The notes under the pieces: generated by a model | Database searches by the model: none | Seen by the model: the letters and a program-made list of their open reading frames with translations, nothing else | Told to the model about the DNA's origin: nothing | DNA from: Clostridiaceae bacterium | GTDB lineage: Bacteria > Bacillota > Clostridia > Peptostreptococcales > T1SED10-28 | Reading direction: 5' to 3' | NCBI GenBank assembly: GCA_003554105.1 | Contig: PWFQ01000073.1 | Span: forward strand, 41,834-105,833 | Length of the DNA: 64,000 nucleotides | Shown: piece after piece, positions 26,217 to 35,149 of the stretch | Numbering within the stretch: the first letter of the stretch is position 1 | Layout: each line of letters starts with the position of its first letter | Position numbers and translations under genes: made by a program

Positions 26217-27413
26217 ATGGCAAGAATTGTTGTAAACCAAAAGAACATTCAAGATATTGATAAAGCAATTAAAATCTGTCCCTTCGGCGCAATTGAGTGG
26301 AATGAGAAAAAACTGGAAGTAGAGATTACCGATGCATGTAAAATGTGTATGATTTGTGTAAACAAAGGACCGGAAGATGCATTTGTACTGGAAGAAGATG
26401 AAGTGTTTATTGATAAAAGCCTATGGAAAGGTGTTTCGGTTTATGTTGATCACGACAATGGGGTTATCCACCCGGTAACCTATGAGTTAATCGGTAAAGC
26501 CAAGGAGTTAGCGAGTAAAATCAATCATCCTGTATATGCGGTTTTTATCGGATCGGATATTGAGAAACAAGCCGAGGAAATTCTTCATTACGGTGTGGAC
26601 GAAGTATTTGTCTATGATGATGAGGCGTTTAAAGATTTTAAAATAGAACCCTATACTGCAGCTTTTTCAGATTTCATCGACAAGGTCTCTCCATCTACGG
26701 TTTTAGTTGGCGCTACCCCCTTAGGAAGATCCTTAGCCCCAAGAGTTGCTGCCCGATTTAAAACCGGACTTACTGCGGACTGTACGATTCTGGACATGAA
26801 AGAAAATACCGACTTGGTTCAAATCCGGCCGGCCTTCGGAGGAAATATCATGGCACAGATTTCCACTCCCAAAAGCCGACCGCAATTTGCCACCGTGAGA
26901 TACAAAATCATGAACGCACCGGACCGTACAGATGAGCCTGCAGGCAAAATCACGGTTTGCGAATCACCAAAGAACCTGTTCTCAGCAATAACCGTATTAT
27001 CTTCGAAGGAAAAAGAGGTAGAAGAAGATATCGCAGACGCGGAAGTTATTGTGGTAGCAGGAAGAGCCATCAAAAAAGAAGAAGACTTGGAGATGATCGA
27101 GTTACTAGCGAAAGAAATGGGAGGCAAAGTAGCCGTTACCAGACCTCTAATCGAAGCAGGTTGGGGAGATCCTAAAACCCAAATAGGTCTCAGCGGAAGA
27201 ACCGTTCGACCGAAATTAATTATTACCTGCGGGGTATCGGGTTCCGTGCAATTTAAAGCGGGTATGACGAATTCTGACTATATTTTCGCTATTAACAAGG
27301 ACCCCAAAGCAGCAATTTTTCAAGTAGCTCATTATGCAATTGTAGGGGACGTTTACGATGTAATACCGGAACTATTAGCGAAGATTAAACAGTCCGAGGA
27401 GGTTAAAGCATGA
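26217..27413 (+). CDS. etfA: Ferredoxin-domain EtfA (LctC type)
   Basis: Residues 1-65 form an N-terminal ferredoxin-like domain with four cysteines for one [4Fe-4S] cluster (C21 in [11 protein letters not shown]41, C44, C47 in CKMCMIC). An EtfA core follows, with the FAD signatures near the C-terminus ([27 protein letters not shown]). Length 398 aa. This extra domain marks the EtfA of bifurcating lactate dehydrogenases and the related caffeyl-CoA reductases. AAGGAGG precedes the ATG, and the stop overlaps the lctD start (ATGA). Confidence 0.93.
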   Translation: MARIVVNQKNIQDIDKAIKICPFGAIEWNEKKLEVEITDACKMCMICVNKGPEDAFVLEEDEVFIDKSLWKGVSVYVDHDNGVIHPVTYELIGKAKELASKINHPVYAVFIGSDIEKQAEEILHYGVDEVFVYDDEAFKDFKIEPYTAAFSDFIDKVSPSTVLVGATPLGRSLAPRVAARFKTGLTADCTILDMKENTDLVQIRPAFGGNIMAQISTPKSRPQFATVRYKIMNAPDRTDEPAGKITVCESPKNLFSAITVLSSKEKEVEEDIADAEVIVVAGRAIKKEEDLEMIELLAKEMGGKVAVTRPLIEAGWGDPKTQIGLSGRTVRPKLIITCGVSGSVQFKAGMTNSDYIFAINKDPKAAIFQVAHYAIVGDVYDVIPELLAKIKQSEEVKA

Positions 27414-28804
27414 ATTTTAAAAAAATAGATCAAAAAGATGTGGATTTTCTGATATCCGTTGTAGGTGAAGAACGAATCTATGTAGGAGAGAGTATCAGTG
27501 AAGATTTTGGAAGGGACGAGCTGGTCGGGGTAAAAAGCATGCCCGAAGTTTTAGTCGAGCCTATTTCTACCGAAGAAACATCAAAAATCATGAAATATGC
27601 CTATGACAACAATATTCCTGTAACACCCAGGGGACAGGGAACCGGACTTGTGGGAGCATCAATAGCAATATATGGCGGGATTATGATGAACATGAGCCGG
27701 ATGAATAATATTTTGGAACTTGACGAAGAAAACCTGACAGTGACTGTAGAGCCGGGATTGCTTTTAATGGAGCTTACCAAGTATGTAGAGTCTCATGATT
27801 TATTCTATCCGCCGGATCCGGGAGAAAAGAGTGCGACTTTGGCCGGAAACATCAATACCAATGCCGGTGGAATGCGAGCTGTAAAGTACGGTGTTACCCG
27901 GGACTATGTACGAGGGATGGAACTGGTATTGCCTAACGGTGAAATAATGGAAGTGGGAGGAAAGATTGTAAAAAACAGCTCAGGTTACGGACTGAAGGAT
28001 CTGATTGTAGGTTCGGAGGGCACCTTGGCAATTGTTACGAAAGCTACCCTTAGACTGCTTCCTTTGCCGAAAAAGATGATCAGCCTTCTGGTTCCCTTTG
28101 ACAAGTTGGAAACCGCAATTGAAACTGTACCAAAAATTATTAAATCGAAAAATGTACCTACTGCCATCGAATATATGGTAAAAGACACGATAATGGCTTC
28201 GGAAGAGTTTTTAGGAAAAGATTTCCCCGATAAATCCTCTGATGCGTATTTACTTCTTTCCTTTGACGGAAACTCCAAGGAAGAAGTGGAAAATGCTTAT
28301 GAAGTGGTTGCGGATATTTGTCTTGAGGCAGGTGCCATCGATGTACTGATTTCCGAGACACAGGAGCGACAAGAGTCGATCTGGTCTGCTCGTGGTGCAT
28401 TCCTGGAGGCGATTAAATCCTCAACTACTGAAATGGATGAGTGTGACGTTGTAGTACCCCGAAACAATATCGCGGAATTTGTGAAGTACTCCAATGAGTT
28501 GAAAGACGAGTTTGATATACGGATTAAAAGTTTTGGACATGCTGGCGATGGAAATCTTCATATTTATATTCTGCGGGATGATTTACCTGAGGATATATGG
28601 AAGGACAAACTGGACAAGGTATTCCAAAAGTTGTATGATCGAGCGAGAGAGTTAAAAGGCCAGGTATCGGGAGAACATGGGATAGGATTTGCGAAAAAAA
28701 CCTATTTGGAAGAATCTCTGTCGAAAGATGCCTTTATGATTATGAAAGGCATTAAAAGAACCTTTGATCCCAAGGGGATTTTAAATCCCGGTAAAATCAG
28801 TTAA
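27410..28804 (+). CDS. lctD: FAD-linked D-lactate dehydrogenase (LctD/GlcD family)
   Basis: An FAD-binding PCMH domain is clear ([36 protein letters not shown]) and the FAD-linked oxidase C-terminal domain ends with [10 protein letters not shown] and [11 protein letters not shown], including the metal/substrate histidines. Length 464 aa. Overlap with etfA implies one complex. Gene order permease-regulator-racemase-etfB-etfA-dehydrogenase holds the same six functions as the Acetobacterium lctA-F cluster in a different order. Followed by a strong terminator. Confidence 0.93.
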   Translation: MNFKKIDQKDVDFLISVVGEERIYVGESISEDFGRDELVGVKSMPEVLVEPISTEETSKIMKYAYDNNIPVTPRGQGTGLVGASIAIYGGIMMNMSRMNNILELDEENLTVTVEPGLLLMELTKYVESHDLFYPPDPGEKSATLAGNINTNAGGMRAVKYGVTRDYVRGMELVLPNGEIMEVGGKIVKNSSGYGLKDLIVGSEGTLAIVTKATLRLLPLPKKMISLLVPFDKLETAIETVPKIIKSKNVPTAIEYMVKDTIMASEEFLGKDFPDKSSDAYLLLSFDGNSKEEVENAYEVVADICLEAGAIDVLISETQERQESIWSARGAFLEAIKSSTTEMDECDVVVPRNNIAEFVKYSNELKDEFDIRIKSFGHAGDGNLHIYILRDDLPEDIWKDKLDKVFQKLYDRARELKGQVSGEHGIGFAKKTYLEESLSKDAFMIMKGIKRTFDPKGILNPGKIS

Positions 28805-28886
28805 AGTGTAAAGCTCAAAAAACCTTTAAATTAACAAAATTGTTTTTATGGAAGTATTACGATAAAAGGATACTATGATAGAAAAT

Positions 28887-28922
28887 AATGACCTCTCCGA
28901 TCTGTCGGAGAGGTCATTATTT
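28887..28922. terminator. Bidirectional terminator between lctD and pckA
   Basis: A 14-bp stem AATGACCTCTCCGA/TCGGAGAGGTCATT with a 4-nt loop, followed by ATTTTG on plus and ATTTTC on minus. Confidence 0.9.
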
Positions 28923-28939
28923 TGATGATAATCCGTTGA

Positions 28940-30625
28940 TTATGCTCCTTTTTGCTCCTGCTTTTCAATCTTTTCGACAAATTCATCCAGCTCATTCATA
29001 ACTTCTTTCAGAGCTTTTAATGCTTCCGAAGGGAGAGAATCTATACCGTTTTTCTCTGTTTCTCTGGAATTCACAAAATGAACTCGTTTTTGGAAATTAG
29101 CAATAAACTCCCTGCGGTAGGATTTCTCATAAAGGTCCGCATCGAAACCCTCCCATTCCATGATTTCGAAGTTGTTAAATGGTTCCCAGGGTTTGAATTC
29201 AGCGGTTTTCTCTACAATCGATTCGATGATTCCGAGAGTATCCTCAGGGCGGACCTTTTTCCCCATGAATTCCCCCGTATTGATGATATAGCAGTCAACA
29301 CCATCTTTGATCAAAGACTTGAAAAGTTCATAGTCCACATGCAATGGATAAGTTCTGAAAGGGTTGGCATAAGGCTCTGCAACCAACTGGTTGGGATCAA
29401 CGCCTTTGGCTAAACGTTCCGCTGAAGTTCTGAAGGTTGCCAAGGTGGCTCCCATGACTGATCCCAGTTCCGCACCTTTGATCTTTAAGACCGGAGGGAG
29501 TGTGGGATCTTTCATAATCCAAAAGAGTGCGTCCACAGGTTCATCCAGTCTGTCTACACGGTTTTTTGTCCACAGGCGGGATTTAATAGCCCGACCGTTA
29601 CCGTTGCGGATGTCTTCCGTCACAGGATAAATCTTACCATCGTCATACATAATCGCTCCATTGTTCTGGGTTGTAAGAAGATATTTGTTATCTTCACATC
29701 CCATGGGATAATCCGCCGTTTTATCAAAATAGGTGGGTTCCAAAGCAACGGAGGTTTTATTTTCAATATCTACTATAAAAGCATCGTCGTGAAGAATAGT
29801 GACGTCATATTTATTATCGTGTTTTGCGTGGGTAATGGTCGATTTTCCTGAACCGGATAACCCGAAGGCGGCAATAGTAAATTTCCCGTCATCCAGATTA
29901 TAACGCTTCATTCCTCCATGGCATGCTGCATATCCGTTTCTTGCTGCAGTACCCCAGGCAAGAGTTAATGTGCCTTTTTTATATTCTCCGAAATATTTCA
30001 TCCCTAACAATACGGCACAATTATGTTCCGGGTCGAAGAAGGTAAGTCCGTAAGGGTGATCTGGATGTGACCAGTCAGGATCCGCGAAAATGATAATGTC
30101 ACCTTCGGGAATGTTTTTGGAGGATTTATACATTTCAGCGTATCTTTCGTTAATATATTGAAAATTTAACAACCAACTATAAAGAATGTTTTCATGATTT
30201 TCAGGGATGATCAGATGAGCTTTCATCATAAATTCAGGGTCAAGTCCGACAAGGGCTTCACCGTGAAACATCTTTTGATAACGGGTTCGATAGATGGCTT
30301 CCCTTATAAGTCCGGCATAGTCCTGTGCATTGACCCCGGGTTCTCCGATGATTTTTCTTGCAGCGGCACAGCGCCCAAATGCTGTCCCATCATTGAAAAG
30401 CAATGCATTGGTGCCTTCCTGTAATCCAAGCTTTTCCGGTTCATACACAGGAATTCCTGTAAGTTCAATGGTTCCGGGACTGTTTTTTGCTAAGTGATGA
30501 GCTTGAGATACGGTTTTCACCAACTCCACATTATTTCCGTAGAGGGCGGTCTGAACCGTGACACGAACTTGAGATTTCACCTGATCAAAACCTTTGCGAC
30601 CATCATACTTGTTTACGGTACTCAT
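28940..30625 (-). CDS. pckA: Phosphoenolpyruvate carboxykinase (ATP)
   Basis: Interconverts oxaloacetate and PEP with ATP/ADP. The kinase-1a P-loop GLSGSGKST, the metal-binding HDDAFIVDIE, and the adenine/arginine region RIGNG-like NGNGRAIKSR are present. At 561 aa it is slightly longer than the common 520-540. Next to lactate-use genes it may serve gluconeogenesis during growth on lactate or amino acids (inference). AAGGAGGATGCTTTTTT precedes the ATG. A well-formed promoter with an inverted repeat lies upstream. Confidence 0.93.
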   Translation of the reverse strand: MSTVNKYDGRKGFDQVKSQVRVTVQTALYGNNVELVKTVSQAHHLAKNSPGTIELTGIPVYEPEKLGLQEGTNALLFNDGTAFGRCAAARKIIGEPGVNAQDYAGLIREAIYRTRYQKMFHGEALVGLDPEFMMKAHLIIPENHENILYSWLLNFQYINERYAEMYKSSKNIPEGDIIIFADPDWSHPDHPYGLTFFDPEHNCAVLLGMKYFGEYKKGTLTLAWGTAARNGYAACHGGMKRYNLDDGKFTIAAFGLSGSGKSTITHAKHDNKYDVTILHDDAFIVDIENKTSVALEPTYFDKTADYPMGCEDNKYLLTTQNNGAIMYDDGKIYPVTEDIRNGNGRAIKSRLWTKNRVDRLDEPVDALFWIMKDPTLPPVLKIKGAELGSVMGATLATFRTSAERLAKGVDPNQLVAEPYANPFRTYPLHVDYELFKSLIKDGVDCYIINTGEFMGKKVRPEDTLGIIESIVEKTAEFKPWEPFNNFEIMEWEGFDADLYEKSYRREFIANFQKRVHFVNSRETEKNGIDSLPSEALKALKEVMNELDEFVEKIEKQEQKGA

Positions 30626-30677
30626 AAAAAAGCATCCTCCTTATAATAAGTTCATAGTCAATACAATGACAAATCAT

Positions 30678-30737
30678 ATTATAGATGAAAATAATTATAT
30701 GTGCAAGGTATTTTGAGAAAAAGTATAGCACATATAA
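30678..30737 (-). promoter_or_regulatory. pckA promoter with inverted-repeat operator
   Basis: Minus-strand TTGCAC-N17-TATAAT (30706-30678). A 10-bp perfect inverted repeat TTATATGTGC (30695-30704) / GCACATATAA (30728-30737), spaced 23 bp, has one arm on the -35 element, a layout that fits a dimeric or looping repressor. Confidence 0.65.
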
Positions 30738-30794
30738 GAAAAAGATCCTCATATAATATGCATCGATGAGACAAAGTTTTGTTTTTTCACACAA

Positions 30795-30856
30795 TTAAAG
30801 GAATTTTTGTAGAAGAATCCTGAGAAATTGGGTATACTGAGAAAGAATTCCTTTAA
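30795..30856. repeat. 11-bp inverted repeat framing the dsdA promoter region
   Basis: TTAAAGGAATT (30795-30805) and AATTCCTTTAA (30846-30856) enclose 40 bp containing TATACT (30833-30838). Perfect arms suggest an operator or a leader hairpin. Confidence 0.5.
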
Positions 30857-30896
30857 TAAATACATATTGGAATTGATGAAAAGGGAGGTTCTGTCT

Positions 30897-32132
30897 GTGA
30901 TACTTGAACATCTGAAAAATTGCGATGAAATCTTTTGGTCAAATCCGAATAAGATTGAGGCAAAGAAAGGACTCGAAGCCTTCATATTGACAAAAGATGA
31001 TATTGTTGATGCAGCTAATCGTTTAGAGCGTTTTGCGCCACTGATTCAACGCTATTTCCCTGAAACTGAGGGAGGAATCATCGAGTCACCCATACTACCC
31101 CTCGAATACTTGAAACCGGCTCTTGAGAAGGAGTATGGGGTAAAGATCCTCGGGAACTTTTTTGCAAAAGGAGATCACCTGCTCAAAGTTGCCGGGTCGG
31201 TAAAGGCAAGAGGAGGTATTTACGAAGTCTTAAAATTCGCGGAAGAGATTGCTTTAAAAAATCACTGGATTCATCCGGATGAATCTTATGAGCGGTTGGG
31301 GGACGAGGATTTAAGAAGTAAGTTTTCAAAATATAAAATCGCAGTGGGTTCTACCGGTAATCTGGGACTCAGTATCGGAATTATTTCAGCAACCCTCGGT
31401 TTTCAAGTAACTGTTCATATGTCCAAAGATGCGAAGGAATGGAAAAAAACATTACTTAGAAACAAGGGAGTGACCGTTAAAGAATACGATAGTGATTATG
31501 GAAAAGCGGTGGAGGAAGGAAGGAAATCTACTGAAGGAGATCCATTCACTCATTTTGTGGATGATGAAAATTCCAAGGATTTATTTCTTGGCTATAGTGT
31601 TGCAGCTCTTCGTTTGGAAAACCAATTGATTGAAAAGGGGATCGCGGTGAATAAAAAGCATCCCTTAGTCGTATATCTCCCTTGTGGGGTTGGTGGAGCA
31701 CCGGGAGGAATTGCTTTCGGCTTAAAGATCCTTTATGGTGACCACGTGGAATGTTATTTTGTGGAACCCACTGAAGCTCCCTGTATGCTCCTGGGATTGG
31801 TGACAGGTAAAATGGAACTGGTCCACGTTGAAGACTATGGAATTCCTTTGAAGACTGAAGCCGACGGATTAGCGGTTGGTCGACCTTCGAGAATGGTTTC
31901 CCGTTTTTATAACCGGGTCATTGATGGAGGGTATACTCTAAAAGACGGTAAAATGTTTGATCTGCTAAGGATGGTCTATAGAACCGAGGGTATTAAAATT
32001 GAGCCATCTGCCGCGTCAGCCCTTTATGGTCCGACCCTGATTAAAGATACAGAGAGGACAACCCATTTGGCATGGCTCACCGGGGGATCAATGATCCCTG
32101 ATGAAGAGTTTGAGAAGATGTTGGAACTGTAA
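30897..32132 (+). CDS. dsdA: D-serine dehydratase (ammonia-lyase)
   Basis: A PLP-dependent fold-type II enzyme turning D-serine into pyruvate and ammonia. The PLP lysine is in AGSVKARGGIYEVL; GSTGNLGLSIG binds phosphate; LPCGVGGAPGGIAFGLK is the DsdA glycine loop. The ORF track starts at 30828, but GTG 30897 has GGGAGG 8 nt upstream and gives a normal N-terminus (411 aa; EHLKNCDEIFWSNPN aligns with the family start). No dsdX/dsdC partner is adjacent. Confidence 0.9.
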   Translation: MILEHLKNCDEIFWSNPNKIEAKKGLEAFILTKDDIVDAANRLERFAPLIQRYFPETEGGIIESPILPLEYLKPALEKEYGVKILGNFFAKGDHLLKVAGSVKARGGIYEVLKFAEEIALKNHWIHPDESYERLGDEDLRSKFSKYKIAVGSTGNLGLSIGIISATLGFQVTVHMSKDAKEWKKTLLRNKGVTVKEYDSDYGKAVEEGRKSTEGDPFTHFVDDENSKDLFLGYSVAALRLENQLIEKGIAVNKKHPLVVYLPCGVGGAPGGIAFGLKILYGDHVECYFVEPTEAPCMLLGLVTGKMELVHVEDYGIPLKTEADGLAVGRPSRMVSRFYNRVIDGGYTLKDGKMFDLLRMVYRTEGIKIEPSAASALYGPTLIKDTERTTHLAWLTGGSMIPDEEFEKMLEL

Positions 32133-32232
32133 AATTTGCTGTTAGACTGTTAACATGGGACTGAGTTGGGTATAGTAAGGTTTAAGCCGTTATAATTTTA
32201 ATAAATAATAGTGATTGTAAGGAGGACAATTT

Positions 32233-32979
32233 ATGGAAGCATTAGTATACAGTTTTTTTGCAGGGATCTCCACGGTGCTGGGCGTTTTTATTTTGATGGT
32301 ATTTGGAAAGCCCAGTGACAAGGTTCTTGCTTCTCTATTAGGCTTCGCAGGCGGTATTATGTTGGCTGTTTCTGTGTTTGAACTGATGCCCGAAGCGGTA
32401 GAACTGGGATCGATGACCAGCGCAATTATTGGATTTGTTTTAGGAGCCTTGATGATGTATGGATTGGATAAGGTGGTCCCTCACTCTCATATGTCGGAGC
32501 CTGATGATCTGGTCATTGAGAATCCTGAAAAAATGAAGGAAATGGAAAATCCGATTTTAAGAACAGGGTATTTGATTTTATTTGGAATTGCACTTCACAA
32601 TCTCCCTGAAGGGTTGGCAATCGGTGCGGGATTGGAATCAAGTCCTGAATTGGGTCTATTCATCGCCATCGCCATCGCCCTTCATAATATTCCTGAAGGA
32701 TTAGCAATTGCCGGGCCCTTAAAAGCCGGAGGCGTCACCACAGGAAAACTTCTTTTATTTACTTTAATTGCAGGATTAATGACACCTCTTGGTGCAGGAA
32801 TCGGATTGATTTTCTTTAATATCTCACCGATTTTTGTGGCAGGGTCGCTTGCATTCGCTGCAGGAGCTATGGTGTATATTACTAATGACGAGTTGGTCGT
32901 TCAGGCAAACCACTTAAATGCTCACATGGGGAATGCAGGAATGATTATCGGTCTATTGGTTGGATTTGCAATATTGTAA
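32233..32979 (+). CDS. ZIP-family divalent metal transporter
   Basis: A 248-aa membrane protein with about eight segments. Both ZIP metal-site helices are present: LHNLPEGLAIGAG and LHNIPEGLAIAGP. A short His/acid loop (VVPHSHMSEPDD) follows the third segment. Probably imports zinc, or also iron or manganese, as ZupT/GufA-type proteins do. GTAAGGAGGACAATTT precedes the ATG; TATAAT lies at 32191. Ends at a long palindromic terminator. Confidence 0.92.
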   Translation: MEALVYSFFAGISTVLGVFILMVFGKPSDKVLASLLGFAGGIMLAVSVFELMPEAVELGSMTSAIIGFVLGALMMYGLDKVVPHSHMSEPDDLVIENPEKMKEMENPILRTGYLILFGIALHNLPEGLAIGAGLESSPELGLFIAIAIALHNIPEGLAIAGPLKAGGVTTGKLLLFTLIAGLMTPLGAGIGLIFFNISPIFVAGSLAFAAGAMVYITNDELVVQANHLNAHMGNAGMIIGLLVGFAIL

Positions 32980-33049
32980 ATTAGACGCTAAAATGATACT
33001 GCAAAAAAAGCTGGAAAATTTAATGTAAATTAAGATGCATCAAGGAAAT

Positions 33050-33081
33050 AAACCGATGAGAGTTAACTCTCATCGGTTTTT
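33050..33081. terminator. Bidirectional terminator between zip gene and fetB
   Basis: A 15-bp near-perfect palindrome AAACCGATGAGAGTT/AACTCTCATCGGTTT with T-run on plus. It includes the last codons and TAA stop of fetB. Confidence 0.85.
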
Positions 33082-33851
33082 AATTGATCCCGATCATTAA
33101 AAAAGCTTTTATAACCAAGTTGAACAAAAAGTATAACAGTTAGAGAGACACTTCCTAATATACCGAGCATGATTGCAATTTGATAGGCGATGGCTGTGAT
33201 GGGAGAAACGCCTGAAAGAATTTGCCCGGTCATCATTCCGGGAAGGAAAACAATGCCCATTCCCACCATCGAGTTTACTGTAGGGAGAATGGCAGCATCA
33301 AAGGCCTGATCTACGATCTCCTTTGCTGCTTTTTTGGGAGTTGCCCCAAGCATTAATGCGCCTTCCACTAAACTTTTCTGTTCCCGCATTCCATCGGTTA
33401 AACGACTGACGCCCAGCGAGACCCCTGTCATGGAGTTTCCGATCAGCATTCCTGCAATCGGAATCACATATTGAGGGTCATACCAAGGGCTGATCTGCAC
33501 GACCACGAAAAGGAAAAAAAGGATGCTGACCAGAGTGCCGCTGATCATGGAGACAGCCACAATTCTCTTTAGATCCTTTCCCAGAGGATTCTTGGTACGT
33601 TGACGGATATTATAAATTGCGAAGGTTTGCATAATAATCAGTACCAAAACAGTCAAAAACGGGTTCATGGTTTCAAAAAGGTATACAAGAACATACCCTA
33701 CAAGGATTAACTGAAGAGTCATTCGTATGCTGGAAATCAAAACCTCTTTCTCCCTGGGGATGCCCTTAGCTCTGAGAATCATGATAAGTATGATTATAAA
33801 TACATAGGCAAAAGCCACTTGATAGATCCCCAGATCAATGATTCCATTCAT
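33063..33851 (-). CDS. fetB: FetB/YbbM-type ABC transporter permease (UPF0014)
   Basis: A 262-aa membrane protein of the UPF0014 family with about seven segments (SSIRMTLQLILVGYVLVYL; MIGNSMTGVSLGVSRL near centre; LMLGATPKKAAKE; FLPGMMTGQILSGVSP). In E. coli FetAB exports iron and protects from oxidative stress. The start at 33851 follows AAAGGAGG with 7-nt spacing and overlaps fetA by 17 bp; the ORF-track start (33875) has no ribosome site. Confidence 0.9.
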   Translation of the reverse strand: MNGIIDLGIYQVAFAYVFIIILIMILRAKGIPREKEVLISSIRMTLQLILVGYVLVYLFETMNPFLTVLVLIIMQTFAIYNIRQRTKNPLGKDLKRIVAVSMISGTLVSILFFLFVVVQISPWYDPQYVIPIAGMLIGNSMTGVSLGVSRLTDGMREQKSLVEGALMLGATPKKAAKEIVDQAFDAAILPTVNSMVGMGIVFLPGMMTGQILSGVSPITAIAYQIAIMLGILGSVSLTVILFVQLGYKSFFNDRDQLKTDES

Positions 33852-34470
33852 AGGCTTTACCTCCTTTGATTTCAATTATCCGGTCACCGAACTTTTTTGC
33901 AAGATCTTTGCCATGGGTGATCATGATCAAGGTTTTATGATTCTTTTTTACATACTCCACTACATGGCGAATGATAAAATCCTCGGTTTCATCATCCAAT
34001 GCCGAGGAAGGTTCATCCAGCAGAAGAACTTCAGGGTTCATTAAAAGTACTCTTGCCAGGGCTACGCGCTGCTTTTCTCCACCGGACAGGTTCTCGGCAT
34101 CATCATCCAAGGCTTTTTGAAGATTAACTGAAGACATGATGTTTTTCAGGGTAGAATGATCCGGCAGTTCTCCTTCGGCCATCTCCAGCCCTTTTATGAG
34201 ATTATCCTTAACTGAACCGTGGAAAATCACCGGTGTCTGGGGAAGCATGATGACTTTTCTTCGCAAGTCCACCGGATCCAAATCCTGTAAATCATCTCCC
34301 CTGTAGAGAATTGAACCTTTATCGGGAGAAAGGAGATGATTAAGCATTTTCAGCAATGTAGTTTTTCCACTTCCGCTTTCTCCGATAATACAGGTCACCT
34401 TCCTTTCTTCAATCTCAAGATCTTCGATCTCTAATATGCTCTTATAGCGTAGATGTTTAATGGTAATCAT
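33835..34470 (-). CDS. fetA: FetA/YbbL-type ABC transporter ATPase
   Basis: A 211-aa ABC ATPase: Walker A GESGSGKTT, Q-loop MLPQTPVIF, signature LSGGEKQRVALARVL, Walker B VLLLDEPSSALD and H-loop MITHGKD. It pairs with FetB. Sits 17 bp after the PadR gene, so the three form an operon likely repressed by PadR. Confidence 0.9.
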   Translation of the reverse strand: MITIKHLRYKSILEIEDLEIEERKVTCIIGESGSGKTTLLKMLNHLLSPDKGSILYRGDDLQDLDPVDLRRKVIMLPQTPVIFHGSVKDNLIKGLEMAEGELPDHSTLKNIMSSVNLQKALDDDAENLSGGEKQRVALARVLLMNPEVLLLDEPSSALDDETEDFIIRHVVEYVKKNHKTLIMITHGKDLAKKFGDRIIEIKGGKAYEWNH

Positions 34471-34487
34471 ATAGTGTTCCTCCTCAA

Positions 34488-34793
34488 TCAGTTAATTTCA
34501 TTAAAAAGTTCCTTTGCTTTTCGGCGGGCTTCATGAAGAATTTCAGTCCCTTTTTCAGTAGTTTGATAATACTTCCGAATTTTGCCGTCGATTATTTTTT
34601 CCTCTTTAACCAGCATGCCGTCACTTTCTAATCGATGCAGAAGAGGGTACAGTGTTCCTGGACTTATATCATATCCGTGATTTTTCAGCTCTTCGATCAT
34701 CCAGGAGCCGTAAAATGCTTTGCAATTGCCGTGATAAAGAATGTGGATCTGGATAAAACCAAGGAAAAACTTACGAAGTATTGGATCGGTCAT
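34488..34793 (-). CDS. PadR-family transcriptional regulator
   Basis: A winged-helix PadR domain over nearly the entire 101 aa (FYGSWMIEELKNHGYDISPGTLYPLLHRLESDGMLVKEE; YYQTTEKGTEIL). ATG 34793 was chosen over 34799 because the AGGAGG spacing is 7 nt rather than 1. As first gene before fetAB it is probably an autoregulator responding to a substrate of the transporter (inference). Confidence 0.88.
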   Translation of the reverse strand: MTDPILRKFFLGFIQIHILYHGNCKAFYGSWMIEELKNHGYDISPGTLYPLLHRLESDGMLVKEEKIIDGKIRKYYQTTEKGTEILHEARRKAKELFNEIN

Positions 34794-34828
34794 TCTCATT
34801 CCTCCTTATATTCATCTGGTATACATAA

Positions 34829-34851
34829 CCGATATCTAAATCCGATATCGA
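34829..34851. promoter_or_regulatory. Candidate PadR operator
   Basis: Two direct copies of CCGATATC 13 bp apart (34829, 34842), the second extended to a partial palindrome ATCCGATATCGAT. Located 36-58 bp upstream of the padR start. Confidence 0.4.
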
Positions 34852-34918
34852 TAAGTGTAGTCTATATAAGCCTTCAAACACAGTCAAGGGAAAACGAAAA
34901 AAATAAGTAAAATTTCTC

Positions 34919-34947
34919 TTGATTATCCCTGAAGAATTCAGTAAAAT
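34919..34947 (+). promoter_or_regulatory. tRNA-Val promoter
   Basis: TTGATT-N17-TAAAAT, ending 17 bp before the mature tRNA 5-prime end. Confidence 0.65.
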
Positions 34948-34964
34948 AAGGATAGATTGAATAA

Positions 34965-35040
34965 GGGACATTAACTCAGTTGGGAGAGTGTTAGCTCGAC
35001 AAGCTAAAAGTCACAGGTTCAAGTCCTGTATGTCCCACCA
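34965..35040 (+). tRNA. tRNA-Val (anticodon GAC), CCA encoded
   Basis: A 76-nt cloverleaf: acceptor GGGACAT/ATGTCCC (7 pairs), D-stem ACTC/GAGT, anticodon stem TTAGC/GCTAA with loop TCGACAA, T-arm ACAGG/CCTGT, A73 and CCA encoded. Anticodon GAC with A35 and A73 supports valine identity. Position 33 reads C instead of the nearly universal U. Confidence 0.9.
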
Positions 35041-35056
35041 ATTTGAATTTCCATGG

Positions 35057-35092
35057 CTTCTGACCAAAGATCGGGTCGGAGGTCATTTTTAT
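35057..35092 (+). terminator. Terminator after tRNA-Val
   Basis: A 9-bp stem CTTCTGACC/GGTCGGAGG (two G-T pairs) followed by TCATTTTTA. Confidence 0.65.
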
Positions 35093-35149
35093 TGTCCGTT
35101 TCTATGATATAATAGTGCAAATCACAAGAAAAGGAAAGGGGAAAATAAC

